64,000 nt of DNA from assembly GCF_910592395.1 (NCBI RefSeq), contig NC_088317.1, positions 7,376,001 to 7,440,000 of the forward strand. Direction: 5' to 3'. This DNA is from Lineus longissimus. Taxonomy: Eukaryota; Nemertea; Pilidiophora; Heteronemertea; Lineidae. This document shows, in pieces, positions 32,222 through 42,037 of the stretch. The notes under the pieces were generated by a model. That model had not been told where the DNA came from, did not search any database, and saw only the letters and a list, made by a program, of their open reading frames with translations. The translations under genes and the position numbers were made by a program. Every line of letters starts with the position of its first letter. Position 1 is the first letter of the stretch.

Positions 32222-33385
32222 ATGGATGGAGCAATATTTGATAATCAAAATGGTATGATGAATCATAATAATATGATGAATCATGATAATATGATGAATC
32301 ATGATAATATGATGAATCATGATAATATGATGAATCAAAATATTCAGAAGTTTTTGTATTATTTGCATCAAAATAATATGTTAAATCAAAATATGATAAA
32401 TCAGATTATGTTAAATCAAAATATGATAAATCAGTTTATCTTAAATCAAAATATGTTAAATCAAAACATGGAAAATCAGAATAATATGATGAATCAAAAC
32501 ATGGAAAATCAGAATAATATGATGAATCAAAACATGGAAAATCAACCTACAATTTATTGTGTTAAGTGCTGTGAAAAGAAACCTGAAATTAATTTTGAAA
32601 AGAACAGGCGTAATAAACTACTTGATTACTGTAAAGAATGTGGTTCAAGTAAAATCAAGGGATGTAATAAATGTTATGAAATTAAATTACTAAGTGATGG
32701 TGAATTTGGTAAAAACGGAAATAGAGGTAACTGCAGATCATGTTTTAATTCATATTACAAAAAGGATTACCTTGACCAAAATGGTAATAGAGACAGACAC
32801 AAAATTAGAGTTGGTCTAAACCGCATTTCTAAGGGAGAGTGTACTGGTAATTCATCATTCAATCTAGGATGTACAGACAGTTTCTTCTCACAGTGGTTAG
32901 AGTACCAGAGGAGTCTATCTCCAATAGGACAAAGTCCCGAGAACAGAGTTCGAATAGTAGAAGAAGAGTTGGATCATGTCTTACCAATCAAGGAATTCAA
33001 AGATAAACCTGAACTGTGCTTTGCTTGGTTTAACATGAGACCAATGGAAAAGACAGAAAACAGACAGAAGAGTGCTAAAGTAGACTACACACTATTTAAG
33101 GATCAATTAGATAGGTCAATGGATTTCATGGTAAAGATGAGAAGTGAAAACTGGTTTGTCTTTCGAGACCAGGATGTAATACCAGATTGGAAAATAGTGA
33201 TATCACAGCATTTCGGGGATTATCTTCGTGATGAAAATATGATTCTGCTTGATAGATTATCGAATTTAAATAATAACATGAGAATGAACCAGAACATTAA
33301 CATATGTAGTCAGACAGAAATCATAAACGAGATGATTAAGTTGAATAATAGACTTGAAAGAAATTTACTCTTTGCAGTGAATTGA
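32222..33385 (+). CDS. HNH-type endonuclease with Cys clusters and Asn/Met-rich tail
   Basis: A 387-residue protein. The first ~105 residues are Asn/Met-rich and built from short repeats (NMMNHDNMMNHD, NMENQNNMMNQ), encoded by tandem ATGATGAATCATGATAAT units. Cys pairs follow (CVKCC, CKECG, CNKC, CRSC), probable zinc-binding modules. The core is ELDHVLPIKEF...LCFAWFNMRPMEKTENRQ, which resembles the HNH motif and the outer protein at 16998-17456. A two-hairpin repeat encodes GQSPENRVR near residue 237, in frame. The start (AAAGAAAGAAATG) is less typical for the element. Likely a nuclease acting on element DNA. Confidence 0.6.
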   Translation: MDGAIFDNQNGMMNHNNMMNHDNMMNHDNMMNHDNMMNQNIQKFLYYLHQNNMLNQNMINQIMLNQNMINQFILNQNMLNQNMENQNNMMNQNMENQNNMMNQNMENQPTIYCVKCCEKKPEINFEKNRRNKLLDYCKECGSSKIKGCNKCYEIKLLSDGEFGKNGNRGNCRSCFNSYYKKDYLDQNGNRDRHKIRVGLNRISKGECTGNSSFNLGCTDSFFSQWLEYQRSLSPIGQSPENRVRIVEEELDHVLPIKEFKDKPELCFAWFNMRPMEKTENRQKSAKVDYTLFKDQLDRSMDFMVKMRSENWFVFRDQDVIPDWKIVISQHFGDYLRDENMILLDRLSNLNNNMRMNQNINICSQTEIINEMIKLNNRLERNLLFAVN

Positions 33386-33404
33386 TTTTATTTTACTTAA
33401 TTAA

Positions 33405-33656
33405 ATGAATAGAACTTGGGGTTACACAAAACGACCACGTAATTGGAAAGAAAGATTAGAACGATTTCATAGAGAATTAGAGGCAGAAGTAGAGTCAAAG
33501 TTGGAGCCTGGTCCCGAAAAACCTTTAAAACCTGCTGGGCCTGCTGGGTCAGAAAAACCTTTAAAATTTAATGTACTTCAAAAACCTGTAGTGTCTGTAA
33601 GATCAACACTAAACACTAGAAATGATAGAACAACTGATTCTAGTTATTCCCACTAA
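33405..33656 (+). CDS. Small basic proline-rich protein, unknown
   Basis: An 83-residue protein with start motif CTTAATTAAATG, 19 bases after the HNH gene. The first half is charged (RNWKERLERFHRELEAEVESK). The second has two EKPLK repeats separated by PAGPAGS. No membrane segment or known domain. The typical start motif and tight spacing to both neighbours support a real gene. It could be a core or scaffolding peptide; that is a guess. Confidence 0.5.
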   Translation: MNRTWGYTKRPRNWKERLERFHRELEAEVESKLEPGPEKPLKPAGPAGSEKPLKFNVLQKPVVSVRSTLNTRNDRTTDSSYSH

Positions 33657-33660
33657 TTAA

Positions 33661-34320
33661 ATGAATGGAGAAAACAAGGTTTATCCAGATTTAAGTAATT
33701 TAAACTCTGAAAGTCAATTAAACTATGAAAGGTCTGAAAAGCATACAGAAAGTAACCCTCAGGCTTTCAGACTACAACAAATATGTGATGTTAAGAGTTT
33801 CTTAGAAAGCGAGATTGAATTTAGAAGAAAGATATTTTCAAAGTACAAAAAAGCATTTAGCGTAATTACTGGCATTAGCCATTTCCTTAATTTTGCCAGC
33901 GTTGCAGCTGGCTCTGTTGGTGTTTCCGCTTTAGCTGGTGTCATCACGGCACCGATAGGCTTAGCTTTGGGTGGCGTAACAATAGGTAGTGCCATTATTT
34001 CATCAGCCTTAGGCTGGGAGAAAAAGAATATTCTAAGGAAAATTGAAAAACATGAGAATATCAGAATGTTGGCAATTTCAAAACTGAACACAATCAATGA
34101 TTTGGTTAGTAAAGCCTTAACCGATTCTCACATATCTATAGATGAGTTTAATTTGATTCTCAAGGAGAAGGAGAAATACATTTCGATGAAAAATGCCATT
34201 AGGAAAAAACAAAGGGAGGCAAGTTCAGCTGTTGATGTAGAGTCTTTAAAGAAGACTTTTTTAGAAGAAGGAAAAAAACTAGCACAGACAGAGATGCTAG
34301 AAAAACTAAAAGTTCAGTAA
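33661..34320 (+). CDS. Conserved two-helix membrane protein
   Basis: A 219-residue protein whose core (residues ~45-165) matches the 137-residue protein at 51090-51503. Shared features are a charged helix ending KYKKAF, then a long Gly/Ala-rich hydrophobic hairpin (SVAAGSVGVSALAGVITAPIGLALGG). A basic helix (KKNILRKIEKH) and SKLNTINDLVSKALTDSHISIDEFNLIL follow. This copy has an extra N-terminal hydrophilic region and a longer charged C-terminal helix. Likely a membrane protein, possibly virion-associated. The next gene is convergent, with four two-hairpin repeats between. Confidence 0.65.
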   Translation: MNGENKVYPDLSNLNSESQLNYERSEKHTESNPQAFRLQQICDVKSFLESEIEFRRKIFSKYKKAFSVITGISHFLNFASVAAGSVGVSALAGVITAPIGLALGGVTIGSAIISSALGWEKKNILRKIEKHENIRMLAISKLNTINDLVSKALTDSHISIDEFNLILKEKEKYISMKNAIRKKQREASSAVDVESLKKTFLEEGKKLAQTEMLEKLKVQ

Positions 34321-34568
34321 ATCAAACAGGACCCGGACTACGTCCAGAGAACAAAGTTCGACTCGAGCTATGCTCTCAAGACGAAGTCGTACTAAATAGT
34401 CCTAATCCTAATGTGGTGTATCACTATCACTATTATCATTACTTTGGTGGTAGGGATGAATTTCACCAAGTAGCACTACCATCAGCACCACCCTATTCAT
34501 TAGTTTAATCGAGCTCTGCTCTCAGGACAAAGTCCGACTAGGACAAAGTCCCGAGAGCAAAGCTCGAC
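34321..34568. repeat. Convergent junction with four two-hairpin repeats
   Basis: Copies at about 34334-34361, 34362-34390, 34509-34537 and 34538-34567 form two head-to-head or tail-to-tail pairs between the 219-residue gene (+) and pPolB (-). Variants include GAAC-AAA-GTTC in place of GAGC-NNN-GCTC. A short GGTGGTAGGGATGAA stretch lies between the pairs. Confidence 0.85.
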
Positions 34569-37500
34569 TCAAGCGAAGTTTGAATCGATGTAATCTATGT
34601 AGCCTTCATAATACATTCCAAATGGTAACGTTCTTATTCCATCTTCAAGTATGAACCTCTTATCATCAAAAGGACTGAGGCTTTTTTTGTCAACTTCTTC
34701 CAAATAGATTTGGTGTTTATCTGATCTTAAGTGTCTCATCTTGTGGTAAAATGACCTACTCTTTTCAAGACAATCAACATAGTCATCAAATGAGATATTT
34801 CTCCTTACTACATTCTTGGCAATACCCTTCAATTTCTTAGAATCGTGATCTTTTGTCGAGCCTTGCTCTCCAGACATAGTCTTGGTCCTGTAAGCGTACA
34901 TCTTACTTCTCAGGGCAATGAATTCAGTCATCTCGACTCCTCCTAACTCATCCTTAAAGTAGCCTGGCACCTTCTTCTTACTGGTGTCATAGAGTGGATG
35001 ATCTTTTGGATAATTACTGAAGTCAAAATAGTGTTTCAACTCCTTTAAGTCTTTAGTTAAGTCATCAGTATTAATGTTAAGTACAAAGGAATCTGTATCT
35101 AGATACAGCAGTTCAATATTTTTCTCACCAAAGTACGGTTGAAGAACTTCATAATAGAATTCATACATTAATAATTTAGACAATTCAAGTACTGAAGCTC
35201 CTATGTAGATTGGTTTGTTGAATTTCATTGATGTTTTCCTCATGCTAATAGCAGCATTCTGTTCGTCAAATACGCATATCGATGAAAACCTGGGATTGGC
35301 CATTACATTCCTGGCTCTCTCCCCGTCCGTTACCAATTCAATTTCAACCCTGTTCCTTACATTCTCACAAGTCTTTCCGTAGAACGCATTATTCATGAGC
35401 TTAAAATAGTCTTTCTCAAAATCAGTCTTAGAATCCATACGTCTTTTAGTGTTAAAATCAATGTATGGTGCTAACCACTTTGATTGTTTAAAGCTTATCA
35501 CTGAATGAACCCTCTTAAGTACCATTCCGTGCTTTAGGTAAAATTGTAGCATTCTGTAATGCACTATGTAATTAGTTTTATCCTTTTGTGTTAGTATTAG
35601 TTTCTCTACATTTGATCTTTTATCATCGCCCAGTAACTCTCTCTGGTAAGGACTTAATTCATCATCTTCAATAAAGAGAGATTCAGGACAGAATGGAAAG
35701 TTCCTTGACTTAAATTTAATATTTCCTGGATACTCCAAATCCACCTCTAAGAAGTAGCCTACTTCACTATCACTTGGAATTGCCATAATCTGCTCTTTAC
35801 TGATAACATTCATGTTAAGTCGGACTTTGTCCTGAGAGCATAGCTCGAGTGGATCAATATCTATCATTTCAAAACTACCATAGGGTTGAGGTTCCATCAT
35901 GGACCAGCCGTAGAGATTATTTGCGTCTACGTAGAGTAGTTTGTGGTGTTCATCTGCCTTGACATGTCTTGTTCCCATAACACCCGAAATTCCACCTCGT
36001 ATTGCTTTCTCAAAAGTAAGTAAGATGTTGGTATCAGTCAGTAGTTCTAGGTTTATTCCTGTGTACTTCAAACCAGCCTGCCAGGTTAGGCCTGGTGCCG
36101 AGTAACAGTGACATGGATCTATCTGAAAATAGTTCAAATTGACATCCCTGAATTTCTCAAATAAATCAGCTAAAAGGATCACATCAGTTTTGAGGTAGAG
36201 GTCAATGAACTCACCGTGATTCCTGATCTTGAAATGATCCCATATTACCTTAGCTTCATCATAGGCAGAATCAGGTGCCATTTCATTTTTCAATTCGTCA
36301 AAAAACATAGACTTTTCTAGGTAAGTAACATTGTAGCTTTCATGTGATGTGTAAAAAGAGTAAGGTACTGAACCCTTCTTCCTCAATAGCTTAAAGTCAG
36401 TGGTATTTGGGAACAGCTGTCTGGTAATTTTAAAATCATCATCCAACATTGATTTGGTTATGTTGTCTAAACTGGACTGCAGGAATCTGTACGAGTCCAA
36501 AAACCTGAAACAACCGAACTGAAATGAAATGTATTCCTCTGATGTTTTGGCAAGTATTTTCAGTTTCTTGTACTTCGGTAGCTTAGTCATTAATTCTTTA
36601 ATAAATAAGTGAGAATCGTAATTACTGAGATTGTGAAAAAACACTGGAACAAACATAGCTTTCTTTTCATTCAAATTACACGAGTTGTGAGCAGCACCTC
36701 GATATCTACCACAGTAGTGATCATGATCCTTGACCTTGTCATATCCCAAAGGTTGATTACAATAGTAACAATGTGTTTCTAATTGATATTTATGCCAGTC
36801 TTCATCTGTCATTGTTAGAGGAAAGTTACAGTTCAATAAATTAGAGAATTGTTCTTCCATCCTGATTAACCAATTACAGAACACATCTACAACATCAGCA
36901 CCCCTGTGAGACACATACTGGCTACTGTAAAGGTGTGTGTAGTCTGAGTGAACATAAACACCAACAGCTGATGCATTTTGTTTAAAAAGTTTTTTAGTGG
37001 TAACAGTGGTATCTGTCTGAGTTGTGTCGGACTTCGTCCTGAGAGCAGAGCTCGAGTTATCATTGACTGTTGTGCTTATCGCTTCGAAATCAGCATAGAT
37101 CACAAACGGAACTCTATTTTTGAATGAGTGTTTTTCAAATTTAATTTGTGACCATTTACTGTTAGGTGGAGGCAAAGTAATCTTACAGTAATCGTGTTCT
37201 CCACATTTCTTTTTATGCTTATCTAGTGTTGACTTCCTGTAAAAGTAATTCATGCATCTCCTGCAAAGATACACTCTATGAGCTAGTGTCCTGAAGAAAA
37301 GATTGATGTCTCTTATGTACATGAAATGGTCCTTGAAATAGAGCAGATCAATGACATCATCATCATCATAATTCTTGGACAGGTAGAGAGGTTCTAGTTT
37401 TGCCTCACAGGTGCTCTTAGCCGATTCATTCTGCAATTTAAACACATTAATTTTGAGATTATTATCACTCTCTATCTTAGGAATATCCTTTTGAATACAT

Positions 37501-38365
37501 ACAGGAAATGATTTGATTTTGATATCAGTAGTTTTCGAACTCTGTTCTCGTGACGAAGTCATTTGTAGCATATCGGTAGTAATATTTAATGTACTCTCGA
37601 GCTCTGCTCTCAGGACAAAGTCCGTCTCTGGATTTTCTTTCAGATATTTAGCGGCCAATAAAGACCAGAGAAACATTTATTGTCATTTGATTCCACATTT
37701 ATTACTGCTTTTGTTTTAAATGGTAATTTAGTGTAATGACCACCTTTACACCTCTTGTAAGAACAGATGGTCATGTTACAAGACTCTATTTTATTTAAAG
37801 TAAGTCCAGAACCTTGAAAGTACCTTTCCTCAATCTGTGTCTTAATGTAGTTTAACTGGTTGGTTATGGCATAAATTGCCTGGTTCCTTGAAATTATGCT
37901 TTCCATTGGAGACTGAATGGGGTGTGTTACACTTTCACCCTGACGATCAAACTGAGCAAATACTGATATGCTAATTTTGTGATGGTAATCATTGAGTTGA
38001 AATAATACCTCCTCTAATTTATCTCTGTATTCATACACTTGTTTAGCTTCTCTGTCAATCTTCAAACTAATGGTGACTACAGGCTTTCCAAATTGTTTTA
38101 CTATTTCTATTCCACTCACTTTCTTTATGCCATCTAGCTCATTTTCCTCAAATGCAAGTTTCTTATCCATAGTTTTAGGGATCAGTGATGGGGCTCGGGG
38201 TTGAGCAAGAGGCACATAATCCGGATTTAATTTACTTAAGTGACCTTTGGTTCTCCTGTGAATAGCCATATTATTGTAGGATGTGTACTTGTCACATGTA
38301 GTGCAAAGTATTTTCTGATTCTTATCAGTCATTCTATTTATTAGATTAAAATTTATTAAATTCAA
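34569..38365 (-). pseudogene. polB: Protein-primed DNA polymerase B (inner), one frameshift
   Basis: The 5' part (38365-37640) has a C2H2-like zinc finger near its start (CTTCDKYTSYNNMAIHRRTKGH) and KAVINVES near its end. The 3' part (37676-34569, 1035 codons) has exonuclease motif I IYADFEA (about 193-199), a zinc insert (CYYCNQPL, KDHDHYCGRYRG), exonuclease II HNLSNYDSHLF and motif A VDANNLYG (about 583). Motif B is KLMNNAFYGK (about 759) and motif C YLDTDS (about 858). The two frames overlap at about 37640-37676, where a one-base shift is needed; no classic slippery heptamer is visible. Five copies of the two-hairpin repeat lie in frame at about 37605, 37540, 37030, 35830 and 34870, all outside catalytic motifs. 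The real start may be the second Met, after AATAAATAGA. Confidence 0.92.
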
Positions 38366-38388
38366 TAAATCTCTTGAATTAAATAGAA

Positions 38389-39351
38389 ATGGACTTCATA
38401 ATCAATGAACAAGAATGTAATGAAGCCAAATTTGAGTACTACTTAACAGACCAATTAGACATAAAATCCATTACTTTGAAATCGATAACCTTTTACAATT
38501 CATGGTGGACAGGTGATTTTCTACCAGAGGGAGTAAGGATTTTCTCATTTCTAGTCGAAATAACCAGAATTACAACAAATGAGCCCTTAGATAAACAATT
38601 ATGGTGTATGGATGAATTTAGGACATTATTTGCTCCTGGACTTGAAACAGATACACTTGAAAAGGAAGTCATGAAAATTTGCGAACGGCATTTGGAAAAT
38701 GAATCTACCACAACTAAAGACACCATTACTCAATACACATTTCCATACTCTCGACATTTTAGTTTAAGTGAGTTTTGTGAGGTATGGCAAAAATACATAA
38801 AAGAAATTGGAATAAGCCATGTGAAAATTTACTGTGATAACAATAATTACATAACCCTTGAACTTACAGAGGATAAAGAGTACCCTCTGAAAGTAGACAA
38901 GTTAGATAAAAATGAAAAAATCAAGATTGAGAGAAACACAGAAGGTTTTCAAATAAGCAAAACCATAAGAGAGGTGATAGAAAAACAGCTCACAGTGGTG
39001 AATGAGTGGTTTGGCTTTAAGCAAACTAAATTCACCAAGAAAGGAAAATACTACTCCACAAGACCACTCAACTTTTACAGGAAATATCTATTCCTGCAAG
39101 CTAATTTGGTTGACAAAGCTAAGACCCTCTACAACAATAAACCATCTAACATTTTCTGCATCATACCTGTAGAAGATGGTGACCAAATAAAAATGCAGCG
39201 ATACGAACCGAATTGTAAGAAAACGATAAATAAGTGTACTAATCACATAAAATTCGAAATCACTGATGAGAATGGTAAGCTAGTTAATTTCAGAGGAACA
39301 GAGGTTTCTTTAGAGTTAAGAATCAAGCTATGCTCTCAGGACGAAGTCTGA
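38389..39351 (+). CDS. Second penton/fibre-like protein
   Basis: A 320-residue protein. Its C-terminal end (HIKFEITDENGKLVNFRG, then EVSLELRI) closely resembles the ends of both penton-like proteins at 29008-29775 and 50400-51089. The N-terminal part (TDQLDIKSITLKSITFYNSWW) also has their strand pattern. The middle is different and longer, so it may be a specialised vertex or fibre protein. The last residues (KLCSQDEV) are encoded by a two-hairpin repeat. Start at AATTAAATAGAAATG, divergent from pPolB with 23 bases between them. Confidence 0.5.
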   Translation: MDFIINEQECNEAKFEYYLTDQLDIKSITLKSITFYNSWWTGDFLPEGVRIFSFLVEITRITTNEPLDKQLWCMDEFRTLFAPGLETDTLEKEVMKICERHLENESTTTKDTITQYTFPYSRHFSLSEFCEVWQKYIKEIGISHVKIYCDNNNYITLELTEDKEYPLKVDKLDKNEKIKIERNTEGFQISKTIREVIEKQLTVVNEWFGFKQTKFTKKGKYYSTRPLNFYRKYLFLQANLVDKAKTLYNNKPSNIFCIIPVEDGDQIKMQRYEPNCKKTINKCTNHIKFEITDENGKLVNFRGTEVSLELRIKLCSQDEV

Positions 39352-39412
39352 ATAGAGTTAAACTCTCAGGACGAAGTCTGACTGAGACAAAGTCCAGAGA
39401 GCAAAGCTCGAC
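39327..39412. repeat. Convergent junction with three two-hairpin repeats
   Basis: Units at about 39327-39352, 39354-39380 and 39381-39412 overlap the end of the penton/fibre-like gene and fill the gap to the convergent 178-residue gene. The middle unit has a degraded first hairpin (GAGTTAAACTC). Confidence 0.85.
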
Positions 39413-39424
39413 CACCTGATGAGA

Positions 39425-39961
39425 TCATTCCATTAAAGGAATAGTACATTTCTTCTCTTTAACTACAGGTTTAACAAGAGGGTTAATTGATCCCTTCATG
39501 ACTGCTTCATTCGGACTTTGTCCTGAGAGCATAGCTCGATTAGGACTACGTCCAGAGAACAAAGTTCGATTCAAGCCTGATCGCTGCTCTTTACTTACTT
39601 TTTTAGGAAGTTTCTTAAACATAATGAATGCTGCTAAAATAACGGCACCTAAACCTAGTACATAGACATAAGTATTACTACTAGATTCACGCAGTGATAC
39701 ATCAGTATTTTGCGATTGAGGTTCTTCTTCCTCTACTTCTTCTTCCTCCTTTTCCACAACTGTGTTGTTTGGTGAGGAGTCCTGTACTTTAAATGTCGTC
39801 TTATCCTTTTTTATCCTCTTAAATTCCTTAGATCTTCTACCCAGTTCTCTAGACCATGCTAATTGTTTCTCTGATCGAGGTTTCTTAGACACTGAAACTT
39901 TAGTCGGACTTTGTCCTGAGAGCATAGCTCGAGTAGTATCAGTTACAGTTTCAAGTTCCAT
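39425..39961 (-). CDS. Single-pass membrane protein with repeat-derived tail
   Basis: A 178-residue protein similar in layout to the 103-residue protein at 47813-48124. An upstream basic motif (KQLAWSRELGRRSKEFKR versus RVEWGKKLGQLNKGKK) is followed by one membrane segment (YVLGLGAVILAAFIMF). The inner copy carries three two-hairpin repeats in frame, giving RAMLSGQSP near residue 12, and LFSGRSP and RAMLSGQSP in the C-terminal tail. An acidic EKEEEEVEEEE stretch precedes the membrane segment. The start follows an AT-rich GATAAATG. Possibly a virion membrane protein. Confidence 0.6.
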   Translation of the reverse strand: MELETVTDTTRAMLSGQSPTKVSVSKKPRSEKQLAWSRELGRRSKEFKRIKKDKTTFKVQDSSPNNTVVEKEEEEVEEEEPQSQNTDVSLRESSSNTYVYVLGLGAVILAAFIMFKKLPKKVSKEQRSGLNRTLFSGRSPNRAMLSGQSPNEAVMKGSINPLVKPVVKEKKCTIPLME

Positions 39962-40009
39962 TTATCTTGCTCAAATTAATTCGAACTATGTTCTCATAAC
40001 CAGGTTAAT

Positions 40010-40861
40010 TTAGTCTTCTTTATCATCACTACCTGTGATATCTGTACTTTCATGTATGGTTTTATAAAATTCAGAGACAGTCATATTTGGTGTATTCATA
40101 TTTGATGCAGTCATACTCGATGTATTCATAGATGATTCCTCATGACAATGACCTAAAGTAATAAGTGTTGTTGAAGCAAGTGCAGTTAATGGACCCATTC
40201 TCAAACTCAATCATCCAAGCCATTTATCCAACTCGTTAGTTATCAAATAATCATTTCTAAGATCATGATAAAGATTATCTTCATCATCTATTGGCAATAA
40301 CCACCTTGATAATTTAGTGTAAGCTTTAATTACTGTCTTACCCAAAGAATCATTAAGTCTGGCAGCCATCTTTGTTTCATACATTCTATGGTGTTTTAAG
40401 ATTTCTTTTTCAGTCATATTATCTAAGTCATTAAAAGTTATTTGTTTATTAAGGAAATCCTTGCTTTTACCAGTTGCAACTAGAATCTCTAAGTCTTGTT
40501 TGGCTTTAAGACCACTATCAGTCAAATAGTTCAAATTTTGTTGATTGCTACTTGAACCTTGTTGATTGCTAGTCGGACTTTGTCCTGAGAGCGTAGCTCG
40601 AGTTGATCCTAGTTGGCAACTAGAATTGACTATTCCTTGACTAGGAGTAACTAAATTTGAACTATTCAACTGCTTGTTTGAAACTTGTTGATTTGTAGAG
40701 CAGTTCTGTTGAAAGTTAGTTCTGTTTTGTTGGTAACTACCAGTGTTCTGTTGGTTAGAAGCCCCAACTCGAGCTAAGCTCTCAGGACTCATAACACCAA
40801 TCTGTTTCATCTGTTGTTCAATCACTGCAGATGTCTGACTATTCATTTGCTGATTATTCAT
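40010..40861 (-). pseudogene. Gln/Asn-rich protein gene with one in-frame stop
   Basis: About 283 codons with an in-frame TGA at 40211-40213. The first ~110 residues are Gln/Asn/Ser-rich (NQQNTGSYQQNRTNFQQN) and carry two-hairpin repeats at about 40572 and 40771. The conserved end (ARLNDSLGKTVIKAYTKL, NDYLITNELDKWLG, then MGPLTALASTTLI after the stop) parallels the outer 146-residue protein at 45793-46233 (DDLVSNLLFGYTQAV, NNEIKKQLG, NPTLLAAGIIVAN). This supports one gene disrupted by a nonsense change. Function unknown; a C-terminal hydrophobic segment is present. Confidence 0.6.
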
Positions 40862-40884
40862 TTAAAATTATGGAAAAATGACTG

Positions 40885-41988
40885 TTAAGTGCAAAATGCT
40901 GTTTTCACAACTTTATTGCATCTTAACACTAGCTCAACTATGCTCTCAGGACGAAGTCCGGCTCGAGCTATGCTCTCAGGACGAAGTCCGGCTGGTGTAA
41001 ACTTAATACTACTGATGCAGTTAATGTCTCGACCTGCACTAGCACCCAATAAAACGTCAAACTGCTTGTCAATATCCTGGTCATATTCCTTCTCAACCTT
41101 GTAATTCTGGAAGAAAATACTTTGAGTGAAATCATACCATAATCTCTCCAAATCATTTACTCGCTCCTTGTTGGTTAAAAAAGGTGTAAATATTACATAA
41201 TCAATTTTCAGCGTTTTAAAGGCTTGGTGTAAAAATACCTTGTAGTTAATGGTGACCTTGACACTACAGTAATGCAGAAATCTAAGGAAAGCATAGTACA
41301 CTAGTCTAAGGTCAGTGATATTCTCATCGGTTAATTGCGGTTTACCAATTGCCCTGTTAATAAATTCAATGGCAAGAAACCAATCATATTCCCCACAGTG
41401 AAATTTAAAAAGCATGGCTTCACCATGTAACCCTTGGTTACATAACTTAGAGGGGAGAGTGTTAATACCCATTTTTAGGGCTGACTGAAGAGTACTTTCA
41501 TATCTTTGCTTACTAAGACATTTTCTGTGACTTGAAAAGTAGCACTGTAAATACCCTTCCACAAAGTCCTTTAAATACTTAACTGCCGATTCGGACAGCC
41601 GACTCCATCCAAGTTTCCTTAGAATACTGTCAAAGTAACGTGTCTTGTTGTCAATATTGATCTCAAGAGTTTTAAAATCATCATCGTAAGTAGTCGAATT
41701 GCAATTGGTGCAGAATTGATACTTCACAGTTTTAGCTGCGTACCTTGCTGAATTCAAGTTTTTTTGATACTCAAAAAGGGTCCACCTTTTACAATTACGG
41801 CAGAATTGAGCATTAGTGTTGGTACTGACGTCATATTCTTTCATTCTTGGCAGGACTACTTTGTGTGTCTCAGTCAGACTTCGTCCTGAGAGCATAGCTC
41901 GATCCATAACCCTAGGACGAAGGAATCCAGTAAGATTTTCATTGCTACATTTACTAAAATAGTTTTTTAATGAGATGTATTTATTCAT
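40885..41988 (-). CDS. Zinc-ribbon protein, possibly VLTF3-like transcription factor
   Basis: A 367-residue protein with two Cys pairs (FCRNC at about 61-65 and FCTNC at about 92-96). NKTRYFDSILRKLGWSRL follows, then a helical part with HRKCLSKQRYESTL and YVIFTPFLTNKERVNDLERLWYDF. The order (zinc ribbon, tyrosine/histidine-rich motif, late helices) resembles viral late transcription factor 3 of large DNA viruses. I cannot verify this without a profile search. The C-terminal ~45 residues (GLRPESIARAGLRPESIVEL) come from two tandem two-hairpin repeats read in an opposite-strand frame. Another copy gives DRAMLSGRS near residue 30. The split gene at 46263-47653 is the probable counterpart in the outer element. 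Confidence 0.5.
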   Translation of the reverse strand: MNKYISLKNYFSKCSNENLTGFLRPRVMDRAMLSGRSLTETHKVVLPRMKEYDVSTNTNAQFCRNCKRWTLFEYQKNLNSARYAAKTVKYQFCTNCNSTTYDDDFKTLEINIDNKTRYFDSILRKLGWSRLSESAVKYLKDFVEGYLQCYFSSHRKCLSKQRYESTLQSALKMGINTLPSKLCNQGLHGEAMLFKFHCGEYDWFLAIEFINRAIGKPQLTDENITDLRLVYYAFLRFLHYCSVKVTINYKVFLHQAFKTLKIDYVIFTPFLTNKERVNDLERLWYDFTQSIFFQNYKVEKEYDQDIDKQFDVLLGASAGRDINCISSIKFTPAGLRPESIARAGLRPESIVELVLRCNKVVKTAFCT

Positions 41989-42037
41989 ATTTACATAATA
42001 ATTATTTTTTAAACATTGTTTTTTGATGGAAGGTCAC

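Noticed and set aside
32222-32560. Asn/Met-rich repeats as a separate minisatellite rather than coding
   Set aside because: The reading frame runs without a break into the Cys-cluster/HNH region, and the repeat periods are multiples of three.
39425-39999. RAMLSGQSP-type peptides as a conserved protein motif
   Set aside because: The same peptide appears in unrelated proteins only where the DNA repeat lies, and other frames give other peptides, so selection on the peptide is unlikely.
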